Assembly: GCA_019285755.1 (NCBI GenBank)
Contig: CP079103.1
Location: 4,092,001 to 4,156,000, forward strand
Direction of reading: 5' to 3'
Source of the DNA: Chitinophaga sp. E66
Lineage (GTDB): Bacteria > Bacteroidota > Bacteroidia > Chitinophagales > Chitinophagaceae
DNA: 64,000 nucleotides
Part shown: in pieces, positions 1 through 11,335 of the stretch
Layout of the letters: the number at the start of each line of letters is the position of its first letter
Numbering within the stretch: the stretch's first letter is position 1
Notes under the pieces: model-generated
What the model was told of the DNA's origin: nothing
The model's database searches: none
Seen by the model: the letters and a program-made list of their open reading frames with translations, nothing else
Made by a program: the position numbers and the translations under genes

Positions 1-2175
1 AACTGGCAGGCCAATACCGACTGGCAGGACCAGATCTTCCAGGACGGCTTGCTGAATTACAATAACCTCAGCATCAGCAATGCCACCGAAAAGAACAAGC
101 TCTACGTGGGCATGGGATATACGACCGAACAGGGCCTCATCAAACATGAAAAGCTGCAGAAGATCACCCTCACCCTAAACGACGAGTTACAGATCTCCAA
201 ATCGATCAAATTCGGATTTAACTTCAACGGCTACCGTGCGCATTTACCTGTTACCAAAGACGTAGGCAACGCCATCACCGCTGCTCCCATCGCTCCGGTC
301 TACAACGAGGAATACGGCTTGTTTCACACCCTCCCCAGCTTCCAGCGGGCGCAGGTATTCAATCCGATGTATGACGTAGAACTGCGGAAAGAAATCGCCC
401 GCAACCTGGAGTACCGCGCTGTGGGAAGCATATTCGGAGAGGCAAAGCTGCTGCGCGACCTGACCTTCAGGGCTTCCTTCTTTGTAGACTACGGCTTCAA
501 CATCAATCGCTCCTATACGCCGCTTGTAATATTCTATAACCCCGAGATCACGCCCGCGCGCGATTCCGTCGTGAAGATCACTTCCGTGAACCAGGAACAG
601 AATATCTACACCAAAGTGCAAAGCGATTACCTGCTGACCTACAAGCGGAGCTTCGGTCATCATAACCTGACGGCCCTGGCTGGTTTCACGACTTATTACA
701 ATTCGTTCGAAAAAGCACTGCCTCCGTTCAGCAACAAAAGAACAGGCCTATCCCTAATCATCACCGCTACTGGTACGCCAATGCCGACATCGGCGACAAC
801 AGCACCCTCCGCGGCAGCGGCAGCGCCTGGGAAATGGCGACGCTTTCTTACCTTATGCGCGGACTGTACAGCTACAAAAACAAATACCTCCTGAATGCCT
901 CTTACCGCCTCGACGGCTCCAATGCCTTCCAGGCGCTCGACAATCAATGGCAACGCTTCGCCGCCGCCGGCGTGGCCTGGGTAGCCAGCGAAGAATCCTT
1001 CCTGAAGCAGGCCGACTGGATTCAATACCTTAAAATCAAAGGCAGCTACGGCGTATTGGGCAACAAAACGTCGGAGACCGCCGGTATCCCGCATATCCTA
1101 GTCTTACCGGCGCCAACTCAGGCGTATTCGGTGACAATATCGTAGTAGCGCTCAGACCAGAATATTTCGTAGACCCCAACCTGGAATGGGAAACCGCCCG
1201 GTCATGGGAGGCAGGAGTAGAGTTCAGCACCCTCGGTAACCGTTTGCGCGCCGAAGCCAATTATTACAACAAACTCACCAAAGGCATTCTCGTCATCGTC
1301 CCCACCAGCGGCACCTCTGGCGGCGTGGGCGAAATGAAGAACGCCGGCACCGTTGCCAATAAAGGTTTCGAGCTGATGCTGAACTGGAACGACAAGATCG
1401 GCAGCGACTGGAACTACTCCGTCAGCGGCAACCTGACGACCATAAAAATAACGTAGACGCCCTTCATTCCCAGGGTTACAACATCATCGACGGCCCGTCC
1501 TGGACCAGGCCGGCTACCCCATCGGATACTTTTACGGATACATCCACGATGGCATCTACCAGACCCAGGAGGAAATCATCAAATCGCCCGTCAACGAAGC
1601 CGGGGAAGTAAAACCCGGTGATATCAAGTACCGCGACGTTAACGGCGATGGCAAGATCACTACTGCAGACCGCACCATGATCGGCAACCCGACACCCGAT
1701 TTCACGTACGGGATTTCCGCTACCGTCAGCTATAAACAATTCGATTTCGGTATCGAAGGGCAAGGCGTGTACGGCAACGAGATCTTCCGCAGCTGGGGCA
1801 ACATCAGCACCTTCACCCAGGCGAACTTCCTTCTTACCGGCTTAACCGCTGGCATGGCGTAGGCACCTCCAACTGGGAGCCTATCCTCCATTCCGGCCGC
1901 GGCATCAATACGGAGAATTCCACTTACAACATCGAAGACGGAGCTATTTCCGCTTACGCAACATACAGCTGGGATACTCGTTCTCGCCGCAACAGCTAAA
2001 CCGCCTGAAGATCAAATCGCTGCGCCTCTTCGTAAATGCGCAGAACATCAAGACGTTTAAAAACAACTCCGGTTATACGCCGGAATTCGGAGGAACCTCC
2101 ACCGCTTTCGGGGTAGACAGAGGCTCTTATCCCCTGCCGGCTATTTATTCTTTCGGCGTCAACGTTAACTTTTAA
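1..2175 (+). CDS. SusC/RagA-type TonB-dependent receptor, C-terminal part
   Basis: Outer-membrane beta-barrel partner of the SusD protein that follows. Such pairs bind oligosaccharides and import them with TonB energy. Only about 725 C-terminal residues are present; the plug domain lies before the window. Recognisable segments are NTDWQDQIF at the start, GDIKYRDVNGDGKIT followed by IGNPTPDFTYGI near the C-terminus (both typical of SusC), and a terminal Phe (GVNVNF) as in barrel proteins. The reading frame changes about five times (near 753, 1090-1150, 1450, 1505 and 1840-1940). Adding one A near 1450 and one G near 1505 rejoins the frame, so I read these as base losses in the sequence. The stop at 2173-2175 lies 11 bp before susD. 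Confidence 0.9.
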
Positions 2176-2186
2176 ACTGCCGCAAC

Positions 2187-3678
2187 ATGAAAAAGATCAT
2201 TCTTCCCATATTTATACTCAGCATCGGTATCGCAGGATGCAGCAAGTTTCTTGAACGAAAACCATTAGGTCAATACACCCAGGACGATCTCGGCCTCAGC
2301 GCCTGGAAAGCCAGGTGATGGCCGCTTACGCCGGCCTGCGCACAGAAGGCTGCGCAGGCGTCAAATTCGGCGCCGTGCACAGCATCCGTTCCGATGATGC
2401 GATGAAAGGCAGTATCCCGGGCGATGGCCAGCCTGCCGAACAAATGTTCGACAACTTCAATTATGTAAAGGATTTCTGGCTGCTGAACGATTACTGGGGC
2501 GATCATTACCGCCTCATCAAATTGTGCAATGACGTAATCGGGGCGGTAGACAAGATCTCCGCACCCAATGCCGCAGAGCTCGTTAACCGGGCCGAGACGA
2601 AGTTCCTCCGCGCCTATGCGTACTTCAACCTCGTACGCGCATTTGGAGAAGTGCCGAAGATCGACTTTATCGTTACGAACACGGCGGAAGGCAATGTGCC
2701 TAAAAAACCGTCAATGAAATCTATGCCCTCATCGATGCCGACCTTGCCGAAGCGGCAAGCGTGCTGCCTTCCGCATGGGGAGCGGAGTACATCGGCCGTA
2801 CCACCAAATGGGCGGCCAAAGCCATGCAGGCCAAAACCTGGATCACACGGGGCAACTGGGGCTCCGCACTGGGCGCCTGCCGCGAGATCATCAGCTCCAA
2901 CCAGTACCGCCTCTTCGAACCCTACTGGAAAGTATTTGCCGAAGAAGGTGAAAACTGCGCAGAATCGCTGTTCGAGATCCAGGCGCTATACACCGCCACG
3001 CAGGATTACGGCATTCAATACGCCAACTACCAGGGAGTACGGGGCGCCGGCAACTGGGACCTGGGATGGGGCTGGAACGTACCCACGCAGCAGCTCTATG
3101 ATGCCTTCGAGACCGGCGATCCCCGCCGCGAATACACCTGCATGGCTAACAACGCGCCCGAACCTTATGGTATAGCAGGCATCATCACTTCGCAGGCCGA
3201 CTTCATGGGAAAGTGGTATAACCGTAAAACATATACGCACCCAAATATCCGCAACTCCGTCGGCGGCGGCGTACCCCGCGCCGGCCGCTGGATGAACATG
3301 CGCATCATCCGCTATGCCGACGTGCTCCTCTGGGCCGCCGAAGCCGCCAATGAACTGGGAGGCACCCAAAACACCGCCGATGCATTGACATGGCTGGAGC
3401 TGATCCGCGCCCGCGCACGCCAGGGAGCGCCCGCAGGCACCCTGCCCAAAGTGGAAACCACCGTACAAGCCACCCTGCGCGAAGCCATCCGCCACGAAAG
3501 GCGCGTGGAATTCGGGATGGAACATGAACGTTTCTATGACCTGGTGCGCTGGGGCATCGCGGAAGAAACCTTCGCCGCACTCGGCAAGAACTACCAGGCC
3601 CGCCACCGCTACTTGCCCATCCCGCAACCGGAAATCGATAAGTCCGGCGGCGTACTGAAACAGAATCCTGATTATTGA
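2187..3678 (+). CDS. SusD/RagB family glycan-binding lipoprotein
   Basis: Surface lipoprotein that caps the SusC barrel and binds the glycan. The start ATG at 2187 gives MKKIILPIFILSIGIAGCSK, a lipoprotein signal peptide with the lipobox Cys at residue 17. The SusD C-terminal hallmarks are clear: EAIRHERRVEFGMEHERFYD, then LVRWG, then RYLPIPQPEIDKS and the ending LKQNPDY. Two frame breaks occur. Adding a C near 2303 and an A in the A-run near 2702 restores one protein of about 497 residues, normal for the family. It sits 11 bp after susC and 20 bp before the LamG lipoprotein, so it is part of the same operon. The substrate cannot be read from the sequence. Confidence 0.93.
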
Positions 3679-3698
3679 TCCCTTAAACGATTACAATC

Positions 3699-4519
3699 AT
3701 GTCTATCTATAAATCATTCCTCGCCGCCCTAGTCATTACCGCGGGGCTTGCCTCCTGCCAGAAGATGGAACGGCCAAAACTCGTCATCATCCCTGACGAC
3801 GTAGCCAAACTAAACGGCCCCTGCAACGCAACCTCTGGTTCGAAGGCAGCGGGATCGACAGCATCTATTACGAAAAGGGCGTGGCCTCCAACGTGGCATA
3901 CGAAGCCGGCGTTCAGGGCAAAGCGTACAAAGGCGCCACTAACGCCATGATGGTCTTTGCCGCCGGCGCAAAGGTCGGGTCGATGACAAGTTTCACCGTC
4001 GCCTTCTGGATGAACACGCAGAAGCACACAGGCGGCGCGCAAAGCATCTTCATGCTGGGGCGCTCGTCCGACTTCTGGGGAAATATGTTCGCGCTGGTGG
4101 AAGGAAACGATAACGCCACCGATAACTCCATGCTGCTGAAGTTCAACTTCGCCGGCAACTGGGTGGAGTTCAATAACAACAACGGCCTTAACCGACTGCC
4201 AGATATGTACGGCAAATGGAAGCACATCGCTTTCCGGTATGATGAAAAGACATCCGTATTCAGCCTTTTCGTTGACGGAGAGAAGTACGCTATACCAGAT
4301 GCTGTCGCCAACCGCATGAAGGACAACAAACCGCTGGGTGCTTTACAGTTCATAGACCCCTCTAAGTTCGTCATTGGCGCCTTCCAGCAACATGCGGGCG
4401 TCAGCGGCAATCCCGACAGCTGGATGCTCCGCTACACCGGCCTGCTCGACCAATTCAAAGTATTTACCGTCGCCATCACCGACGCCGAGATCAAAGCATT
4501 GTTCACCACGAAACGCTAG
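3699..4519 (+). CDS. LamG/concanavalin-A-like lipoprotein of the PUL
   Basis: Probable surface glycan-binding protein. The N-terminus MSIYKSFLAALVITAGLASC is a lipoprotein signal peptide with the lipobox at the Cys. From about residue 60 the protein reads as a single LamG-like jelly roll: TSFTVAFWMNT, FMLGRSSDFWGNMF, GKWKHIAFRYDEKT, SLFVDGEKY, and the closing RYTGLLDQFKVFTVAITDAE segment. One break near 3820 is repaired by adding a C to the C-run, giving about 273 residues. Proteins of this kind often follow susCD and act as accessory binding proteins (SusE/F-like position). It could instead be an enzyme of the same fold, but I see no catalytic motif. Confidence 0.8.
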
Positions 4520-4528
4520 ACCGAAACC

Positions 4529-5862
4529 ATGTTTAAGCCCTTACTCTGGGTACTCCTGACACTGGGAAGCCTGTCGTCCTGCTCCGGCAAGGGCGACGGG
4601 GCTCCCGGTCCCGGGGCCCGCCCCGCAGGATACTGCCGACAAATTCCCCGCATCTCCCGCGACGAGCTGCTCACTAAAGTGCAGCAACAGACCTTCAAAT
4701 ACTTCTGGGATTTCGGACACCCTGCCAGCGGCCTCTCCCGCGAACGGAACACCTCCGGCGATATCGTTACCTCCGGTGGCACGGGGTTCGGCGTCATGGC
4801 CATCATCGTGGCCGTGCACCGGCAATTTATTACCCGCGCCGAAGGACTGGCCCGGCTGAAGAAGATGACAACATTCCTGCGAACCAAAGCCGTTTCTTAC
4901 CACGGCGCCTACCCCCACTGGCTCAACGGCGCCAGCGGCGCCACCATCCCATTCAGCGCCAACGACGATGGGGCTGACCTCGTCGAAACCTCCTACCTCA
5001 TCCAGGGCTGCTTTGCGCCCGCCAGTATTTCAACGGGGCGGGGCAGGACGAAGCTCTCCTCCGGGAAGACATCAATGAGATCTGGCGCAACGTGGAATGG
5101 GATTTCTTCCGCAAGAACGGAGAAAACAAACTCTACTGGCATTGGAGCGCCGGCAAAGGCTGGGTGATGAACATGCCCATTACGGGCTGGAACGAATGCC
5201 TCATCACCTATGTGCTCGCGGCTTCCTCCCCTACCCATGCCATCCCTAAATCAGTTTACGATGAAGGATGGGCGCGCAATGGCGCCATGAAGACCAACCG
5301 CACCTATTACAACCATACGCTGCCGCTGGGCCCCGAATACGGCGGTCCCCTTTTCTTCGCACATTACTCCTTCCTGGGCCTGGCCCCAACGGCCTGAGAG
5401 ACCCTTACGCCGACTATTGGGCGCAAAATACCCGGCACGCCCTGATTAACTGGAACTACTGTAAGGCCGATCCACAGGCCCGGGGTACTCCGAAAAATTA
5501 TGGGGCCTCACCGCCAGCGATATCAAAGACGGGTACACCGCCAGCTCGCCCACTAACGACGTAGGCGTCATCGCCCCGACAGCGGCGCTGGCATCTTTCC
5601 CTATACGCCTGAACAATCGGGCATGGCTTTGGATTATTTCTATTACAAGCTCGGCGACAAGCTCTGGAAAGAATACGGCTTCATCGACGCCTTTGCGCCG
5701 AAAACCAACTGGTTTGCCTCTTCCTTCCTCGCCATCGACCAGGGCCCGATCATTATCATGATCGAAAACTACCGCAGCAAACTGCTCTGGCAGCTGTTTA
5801 TGAGCTGCCCGGAAGTGAAAGCGGGATTGAAGAACTTAGGGTTTGAAAGCCCGCATATCTGA
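4529..5862 (+). CDS. GH144-type secreted glucanase (glucoamylase-like family)
   Basis: Secreted lipoprotein (MFKPLLWVLLTLGSLSSCSG, lipobox Cys) of the alpha/alpha-barrel glucoamylase-like family that includes the endo-beta-1,2-glucanases of GH144, first described from Chitinophaga. Visible signatures are QQTFKYFWDFGHPASGLSRE, SGGTGFGVMAIIVAVHR, the acidic segment SANDDGADLVETSYL, LYWHWSAGKGW, and the C-terminal SGMALDYFYYKLGD and IDQGPIIIMIENYRS. The frame breaks near 5015, 5385, 5485 and around 5590; the fragments are collinear with one protein of about 445 residues. It begins 9 bp after the LamG gene and ends 5 bp before the GH43 gene. The beta-1,2-glucan substrate is inferred from family membership only. 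Confidence 0.82.
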
Positions 5863-5867
5863 CGCCC

Positions 5868-7573
5868 ATGCGCAAAACGTTGATGGCATGCCTGCTGATC
5901 GCCGGCATGTCTGCCCAGGCACAGAACACCTACTGCAACCCGATGAATCTGGATTACGGGTACACGCCCATCCCCAATTTCTCGGAATGGGGCAGGCACA
6001 GGGCCACAGCAGACCCGGTGATCGTTCCTTTCAAAGGCGACTATTACCTGTTCAGCACCAACCAATGGGGTTACTGGCACAGCCCGGACCTGCTGAACTG
6101 GACCTTCGTTTCCCGTAAGTTCCTGAAGCCCTGGCACCAGGTTTACGACGAGCTCTGCGCACCCGCCGCCTGGGTCATGGGAGACACGCTGTTCGTCTTC
6201 GGCTCCACCTATTCCAGCAACTTCCCCATCTGGGCCAGCACCGATCCCAAGGGTAACGTCTGGAAAGAAGCGTTGGATTCCCTGGAGATCGGCGGCTGGG
6301 ATCCCGCTTTCTTCCTGGACGACGATAACCGCCTCTACATGTATAACGGCAGCAGCAACCGCTACCCGCTCTATGGCGTGGAAATGGACCGCAAGTCCTT
6401 TGCGCCGAAAGGTACGCGGAAGGAAATGTACCTGCTGGAAGACTGGCGTTACGGCTGGCAGCGGTTCGGCGAATACAGCGACAATACCTTCCTCGATCCT
6501 TTCATCGAAGGAGCCTGGATGACGAAGCACAACGGCAAATATTACCTGCAATACGGCGCCCCCGGCACCGAGTTCTCCGGATATGCCGATGGCGTAGTGG
6601 TCGGCGAAACGCCCTCGGCCCCTTCACGCCCCAGCCAGACCCGGTGAGTTACAAGCCAGGCGGATTTGCGCGGGGAGCGGGGCATGGTGCTACCTTCCAG
6701 GGGAAAGACGGGAAGTGGTGGCACATCTCCACCATCGCCATTTCCGTGAAGAATAACTTCGAGCGGCGGCTGGGCCTGTGGCCAGCCGGGTTCGATAGAG
6801 ACGGTGTCATGTATTGCAATACCGCCTTCGGCGATTACCCGCACTATATAGACCAACGCTTCACCGGCTGGATGCTGCTGAACTATCAACGACCAGTCTC
6901 CGTCTCCTCCACGCTGGGCGCCAACCTGCCCAACTACGCCGTAGACGAAGACATCAAAACCTATTGGAGCGCCGCCACCGGCAATCCCGGAGAATGGATA
7001 CAGACTGACCTTGGCGCCATCTCCACCGTCAACGCCATCCAGATCAACTATGCCGACCAGGATGCGGAGTTCCTGGGTAAGCGCACAGACACTTACCATC
7101 AATATAAACTTTACCACTCTACAGACGGCCGTAAATGGCAGTTACTGGCCGATAAGAGCCGAAACCGCACCGATGTGCCGCACGACTACCTCGCGTTGGA
7201 AACACCCCTGCAAACGCGTTATATCAAACTGGAGAACATCCATATGCCCACCGGTAAGTTTGCCGTCAGCGGCCTCCGCATCTTCGGGAAAGGCCCTGGC
7301 GCTATTCCGGACACCGTGCAGACATTTGTGGTCCTGCGGACCGAAAAAGACAAGCGGAGCGCCTGGCTGAAGTGGTCGCCCCAGCCAGATGCGTATGCCT
7401 ACAACATCTACTTCGGCACCTCGCCGGAGAAGCTGTACAATTGCATCATGGTGCACAGTAAAAACGAATATTACTTTAAAGGAATGGACCGCACGCTGCC
7501 TTATTACTTCCGCATAGAAGCCGTGAATGAAAACGGCGTATCCCCGCGCAGCCGGGTCATGAAATCAGAATAA
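5868..7573 (+). CDS. GH43-type beta-propeller glycosidase with F5/8C and Fn3 domains
   Basis: Secreted enzyme (signal peptide MRKTLMACLLIAGMSAQAQ). The five-bladed propeller carries the three acidic residues expected in GH43 or its relatives: Asp49 in RATADPVIV, Asp145 in WDPAFFLDDD and Glu214 in FIEGAWM. After about residue 340 comes a discoidin (F5/8 type C, CBM32-like) domain (YWSAATGNPGEWIQTDLG, RYIKLENIHMP), then a fibronectin-III-like segment (AWLKWSPQPDAYAYNIYFG). One break near 6611 is repaired by adding a C, giving about 568 residues. GH43 enzymes act mainly on arabinosides, xylosides or galactosides; the exact bond is not predictable here. It is the last gene of the locus, followed by a terminator. 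Confidence 0.85.
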
Positions 7574-7600
7574 ACGGGAATCCAATATCCAGAACAAAAA

Positions 7601-7633
7601 GGGTAAAGCGTGATGCTTTACCCTTACCTTTTG
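7601..7633. terminator. Bidirectional terminator between PUL and prc
   Basis: A perfect 9-bp stem (GGGTAAAGC at 7601-7609, GCTTTACCC at 7615-7623) with a 5-nt loop. It has an A-run on its left and a T-rich stretch on its right, so it can terminate both the GH43 gene and the convergent protease gene. Confidence 0.75.
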
Positions 7634-7646
7634 ATGGCTTATTCGT

Positions 7647-9811
7647 TTACTTACGGGGCTCACCAACTTTGGTTTCCGTATAGTTATTCTTCAGTTTAGG
7701 GAACGATTGCTGCATGATGAGATCGTTCATGACATTCACCGCTTCGCTCAGGTACGGGTCTTTATTACGCGCTTTCAACCAGTCCTTGTTGCGGGAAAGC
7801 TTCACGGTGTCGGAGCCCATTTGATCCAGGTCTACCTTCAGGCTGGAGATATTGAGCGGTGTCACCTTATCGTTCACGGAGTCGTAGCGTTTGAGCGCTG
7901 CGGCGTTCTTCTTCTGGTCTGCGCGGTAAGATGCAAGATCCAGCGGATAAGTCTTCTGCTCGTCCAGCTTTTTGAGAGTGGCGATGTTTTCGTTGATGAG
8001 GCGGAACGCTTCGTTATTGGCAATTCGGGCCGCGGATTTCTGTTTCAGCGGAGCCACGTCTACCGGTTCCTGCCAGGTGGTATATTCAGCCTGGGGAACA
8101 ACGTCCCATTTCAGTGCGTCTTTATCTTTCTTTTCGCCTACTTCATAGTAGGGGGAAGGCAGTACAACGTCGGACTCTACGCCTTTCAGCTGAGTGGAAC
8201 CGCCGTTTGCACGGTAGAATTTCTGTACGGTCAGTTTGATGGCTCCGAGGCTGCCGCCTACGTCTCCTTTCACGAACGCGTCGAGATCGAGAAGGCGTTG
8301 TACGGTACCTTTACCGAAGGTGCTGGGGCTGCCGATGATCACGGCGCGCTTATAGTCCTGCATAGCGGCCGCCATGATTTCAGAGGCAGATGCGCTGAAC
8401 TCGTTGACCATGATAGCTAGAGGGCCGTCGTACGCTACGCCTTTATCGCGGTCGCGCTGTTGCTGCACTTCGCCGGAGCGGGAGCGCACCTGCACCATCG
8501 TTCCTTCCGGAACGAAGAGGCCGGCCATCTTGATTACGTCTGGCAGGGAACCGCCGCCGTTGAAGCGAAGGTCGAGGATGATACCGTCTACTTTCTCCGC
8601 TTTCAGCTTTTCGATCTCCTTGGCAACGTCCTCATAAGAGAATGCGCCCTGGCGGTCGTTAAAGTCTGCGTAGAACTCTGGGAGGTAGATGTACCCGATC
8701 TTATGTTGACCGTTGATCACGCCGGATTTAGCGAATACATCGTCCAGCTTGATCTCGTCGCGCACGATGGGGATCACTTTGATGGTGCCGTCGACGCTTT
8801 TCACGGTAAGTTTCACCACGCTGCCTTTGGAGCCGCGGATATGGCTTACTGCTTCTTCTACGGGGAAGCCGCTGATGTCGATAGGTTCTTTATCGCCTTC
8901 GCCCACTTTGAGGATCACGTCGTCTGCCTTCAGCTGGCCCTGTTTCCAGGAGGGGCTGCCGGTAACGATGCTGATGATCTTAATGCGTCCTTCTTCTTCA
9001 CGGAGCTGTGCGCCGATTCCATAAAACTTACCGGACATCGACTCCTGGAAGGAGCGTTTTTCCAGCGGCGGCATGTAATCGGTATGCGGGTCCATGGTGG
9101 TAGTGATGGCGTTCACATAGAGCGAGAAACGGTCGTCGTCTTTCGTCCGGTTCTTCAACCGGTCGAAGTAACGGTCGTATACTTTCTTCACCTTTTCACG
9201 TGCTTCGGCTTCGAGCTGAGCGTCGGTTTTGGTGTTTTTGTCCTTTTCGCGGATGGAAACGAGGTCTGCATATTTTTCCAGCGTTCGGTACTTCAGCGCC
9301 TTGCGCCATGCTTCCACGCGGGCGGCGTCATTAGCCGGCCAGGGAATGGCGTCAGCGTCGATGTCCATCTTCTCGGGCTTGGTGAAGTCGAACGGTTTGG
9401 AGAGGATGTCGGCATAAATACCGGATACTTCTACTACCCGCTTCTTCATCAGTTCTGAACTTTTGTTGAAGAAATCCAGCGGGGCGCCATTGAGCTCGTC
9501 GTCCACATGGTTTTCCAGTTTCTTCAGCTCGTCGATGTCTGCCTGGAGGAAAATTTCTTCTCGCCGTCGAGGCTTTTGAGGTACTTGGCGAACACTTCAC
9601 GTGAAAAGGCATCGTCGATCGGTTTCGGCTGGTAATGCCCTTCTTTGAGGATCTGTCCCACGAGGGTCATGATCGTTTGGTATCTTCCGGGGTCGTCATT
9701 CACGCCTATTTTTGCGAATGCAAATACCACTGCTGACACGCCCAGGAGCAGTATCAGAACGACCGCTTTCATTTTCATCTTCATAACCCTGTCAATTAAC
9801 GGATTTTTCAA
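7647..9811 (-). CDS. prc: Tail-specific (carboxy-terminal processing) protease, S41
   Basis: Periplasmic serine protease that degrades proteins from their C-terminus. Domains in order: N-terminal signal anchor (VVLILLLGVSAVVFAFAK), a helical N-terminal region (MDPHTDYMPPLEKRSFQESM), a PDZ domain (GIGAQLREEEGRIKIISIV), the S41 core, and a C-terminal Prc extension. The Ser/Lys dyad is visible in NEFSASASEIMAAAMQDY (Ser) and STFGKGTVQRL (Lys). The length of about 720 residues is normal for the long Prc type. One break near 9553 is repaired by adding a T to the T-run. The start could be 9811 or an in-frame Met at 9784. It stands alone between a terminator and the PQQ dehydrogenase gene. Confidence 0.92.
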
Positions 9812-9849
9812 TTTCAGGCGACGGGCTGCCGCCTGCGGATTCTCTTACT

Positions 9850-9857
9850 CAAATATA
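9850..9857 (-). promoter_or_regulatory. Possible promoter -7 element for prc
   Basis: On the minus strand this reads TATATTTG, matching the Bacteroidota -7 consensus TAnnTTTG, about 38 nt before the prc start. No good -33 TTTG is seen at the usual distance, so the call is weak. Confidence 0.35.
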
Positions 9858-9991
9858 AGCCTAAATTCAGCAGTAATAAGGGCTTGCATTCGATTTAACA
9901 AATTCTTGGAGGCAAAAACCGTGCAATATACAATCCCGGCTTACCGTCCGCCTGTCAACCCAACCTTTGATAAGCCGGAATGGCAGTTTTA

Positions 9992-11169
9992 TCATTTTAC
10001 GAGCTTGTAAACTCCGCCTTTATTGCTGGAACCTGCAATTGTCACGAGCATGTATATTTCTCCACCCTCATCTTGTCCCCAGCTCAACAGCTGCAGGTTA
10101 CCGCCTGGTTTGTTGGCGAATACGAGGTCTTCCCGGGTCCATTTGCCGCCCTTTTCCGTCAGCGTCCAGGTCTTACCGTTATAATCACCGAAGATGTACC
10201 TCCCCATCAACCCGGGCAACGATTTTCCCCGGTAAACGTAACCGCCGGTAATGCTGATCCCGTCGCTATGGTCATATTCATGGATCGGCTGTATAAGCTT
10301 TGATTTATCCGCACCGTCGGGCACGTTGAATTCGTGATAGCCTTCCATGATCCGCCAGCCGAAGTTCCCGCCTTTGGTCACGATATCCACTTCCTCATAC
10401 TTGTTCTGGCCCACGTCTCCCGCAAACAACCGTCCGTTAGCCTTGTCGAACGAGATACGCCAGGGATTGCGGAGCCCGTACGCCCAGATCTCCTGCTTCG
10501 CGCCAGGCGTCTTCACGAAAGGATTGTCTTTCGGAATGGAATAGGGCCTGCCGTCCACATCGATGCGGAGAATTTTACCCAACAGGTTGCTGAGATCCTG
10601 GCCGTTGCCGGTCTCCCCGTGCTTGTCTCCCCCTCCGCCACCGTCGCCGGAGGCGATGTAAAGGTAACCGTCCCTACCGAAGATGATATCCCCGCCGTTA
10701 TGGTTGCTTTCCGGCTGATCAAATTCCAGCACAACGCGCTTCGTGGAAACGTCCGCCGTATTGTCGGATGATTTGGCAACCCGGTATTCCGCCACAACGG
10801 ACTTATGATTCAGCCCTTTGCGGGGCGCGGCCACTGGTGCGCTGTAGTAGAGGTAGAATTTCCCGTTTTGTTTGAATTTGGGGTGAAAAGCCATCCCCAG
10901 CAGCCCGCGCTCATCATAGGCGGGGTTGACCTTCACCATATCGGCGCTGACATCGATGAACGGGGCGGACTGCAGCTTTCCGTGCTGGACAACCCAGACA
11001 CGGCCTTCTTTCTGAACGATAAACTGACGGTCGGAACCATCGCCCGGAACAGCCATGCAAACGGGAGACTGTACTGGTCGGTAACCAGCTCCAGCCGTAC
11101 CTGCTGGGCGGATGTGAATAATGAGCAGGACATCAGGGCGCCTGTGAAAAACAACTTGACTAATTTCAT
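9992..11169 (-). CDS. PQQ-dependent soluble aldose sugar dehydrogenase
   Basis: Periplasmic six-bladed beta-propeller enzyme of the glucose/sorbosone dehydrogenase family, oxidising sugars with pyrroloquinoline quinone. Signal peptide MKLVKLFFTGALMSCSLFTSAQ. Family signatures: DGSDRQFIVQKEGRVWVV, ERGLLGMAFHPKF, GDGGGGGDKHGETGNGQDL, LLGKILRIDVDG, GLRNPWRISFD and the late SDGISITGGYVYRG. A break near 11055 separates the signal peptide from the mature protein; one missing base explains it. Total about 392 residues, within the family range. No PQQ synthesis genes are in the window, so the cofactor would have to be made elsewhere or taken up. Confidence 0.88.
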
Positions 11170-11335
11170 GTATGGAATTTTATGCCTGCTAAAAGTAATG
11201 CTTCCCCTCGTTTTGTTTGTAAAAAGGGAAGGATGGAGCGGAAAACCTTTTAACCGGAAACGCGTACCTTTGGCACGGATTAAAACAAACCCGCTTGGAC
11301 GAAGCTACAGCCCCCGGAACGACCCTTACGCCTCG

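Noticed and set aside
8460-9458. Long plus-strand frame (332 residues) opposite prc
   Set aside because: Antisense to the S41 protease domain, with no family signature.
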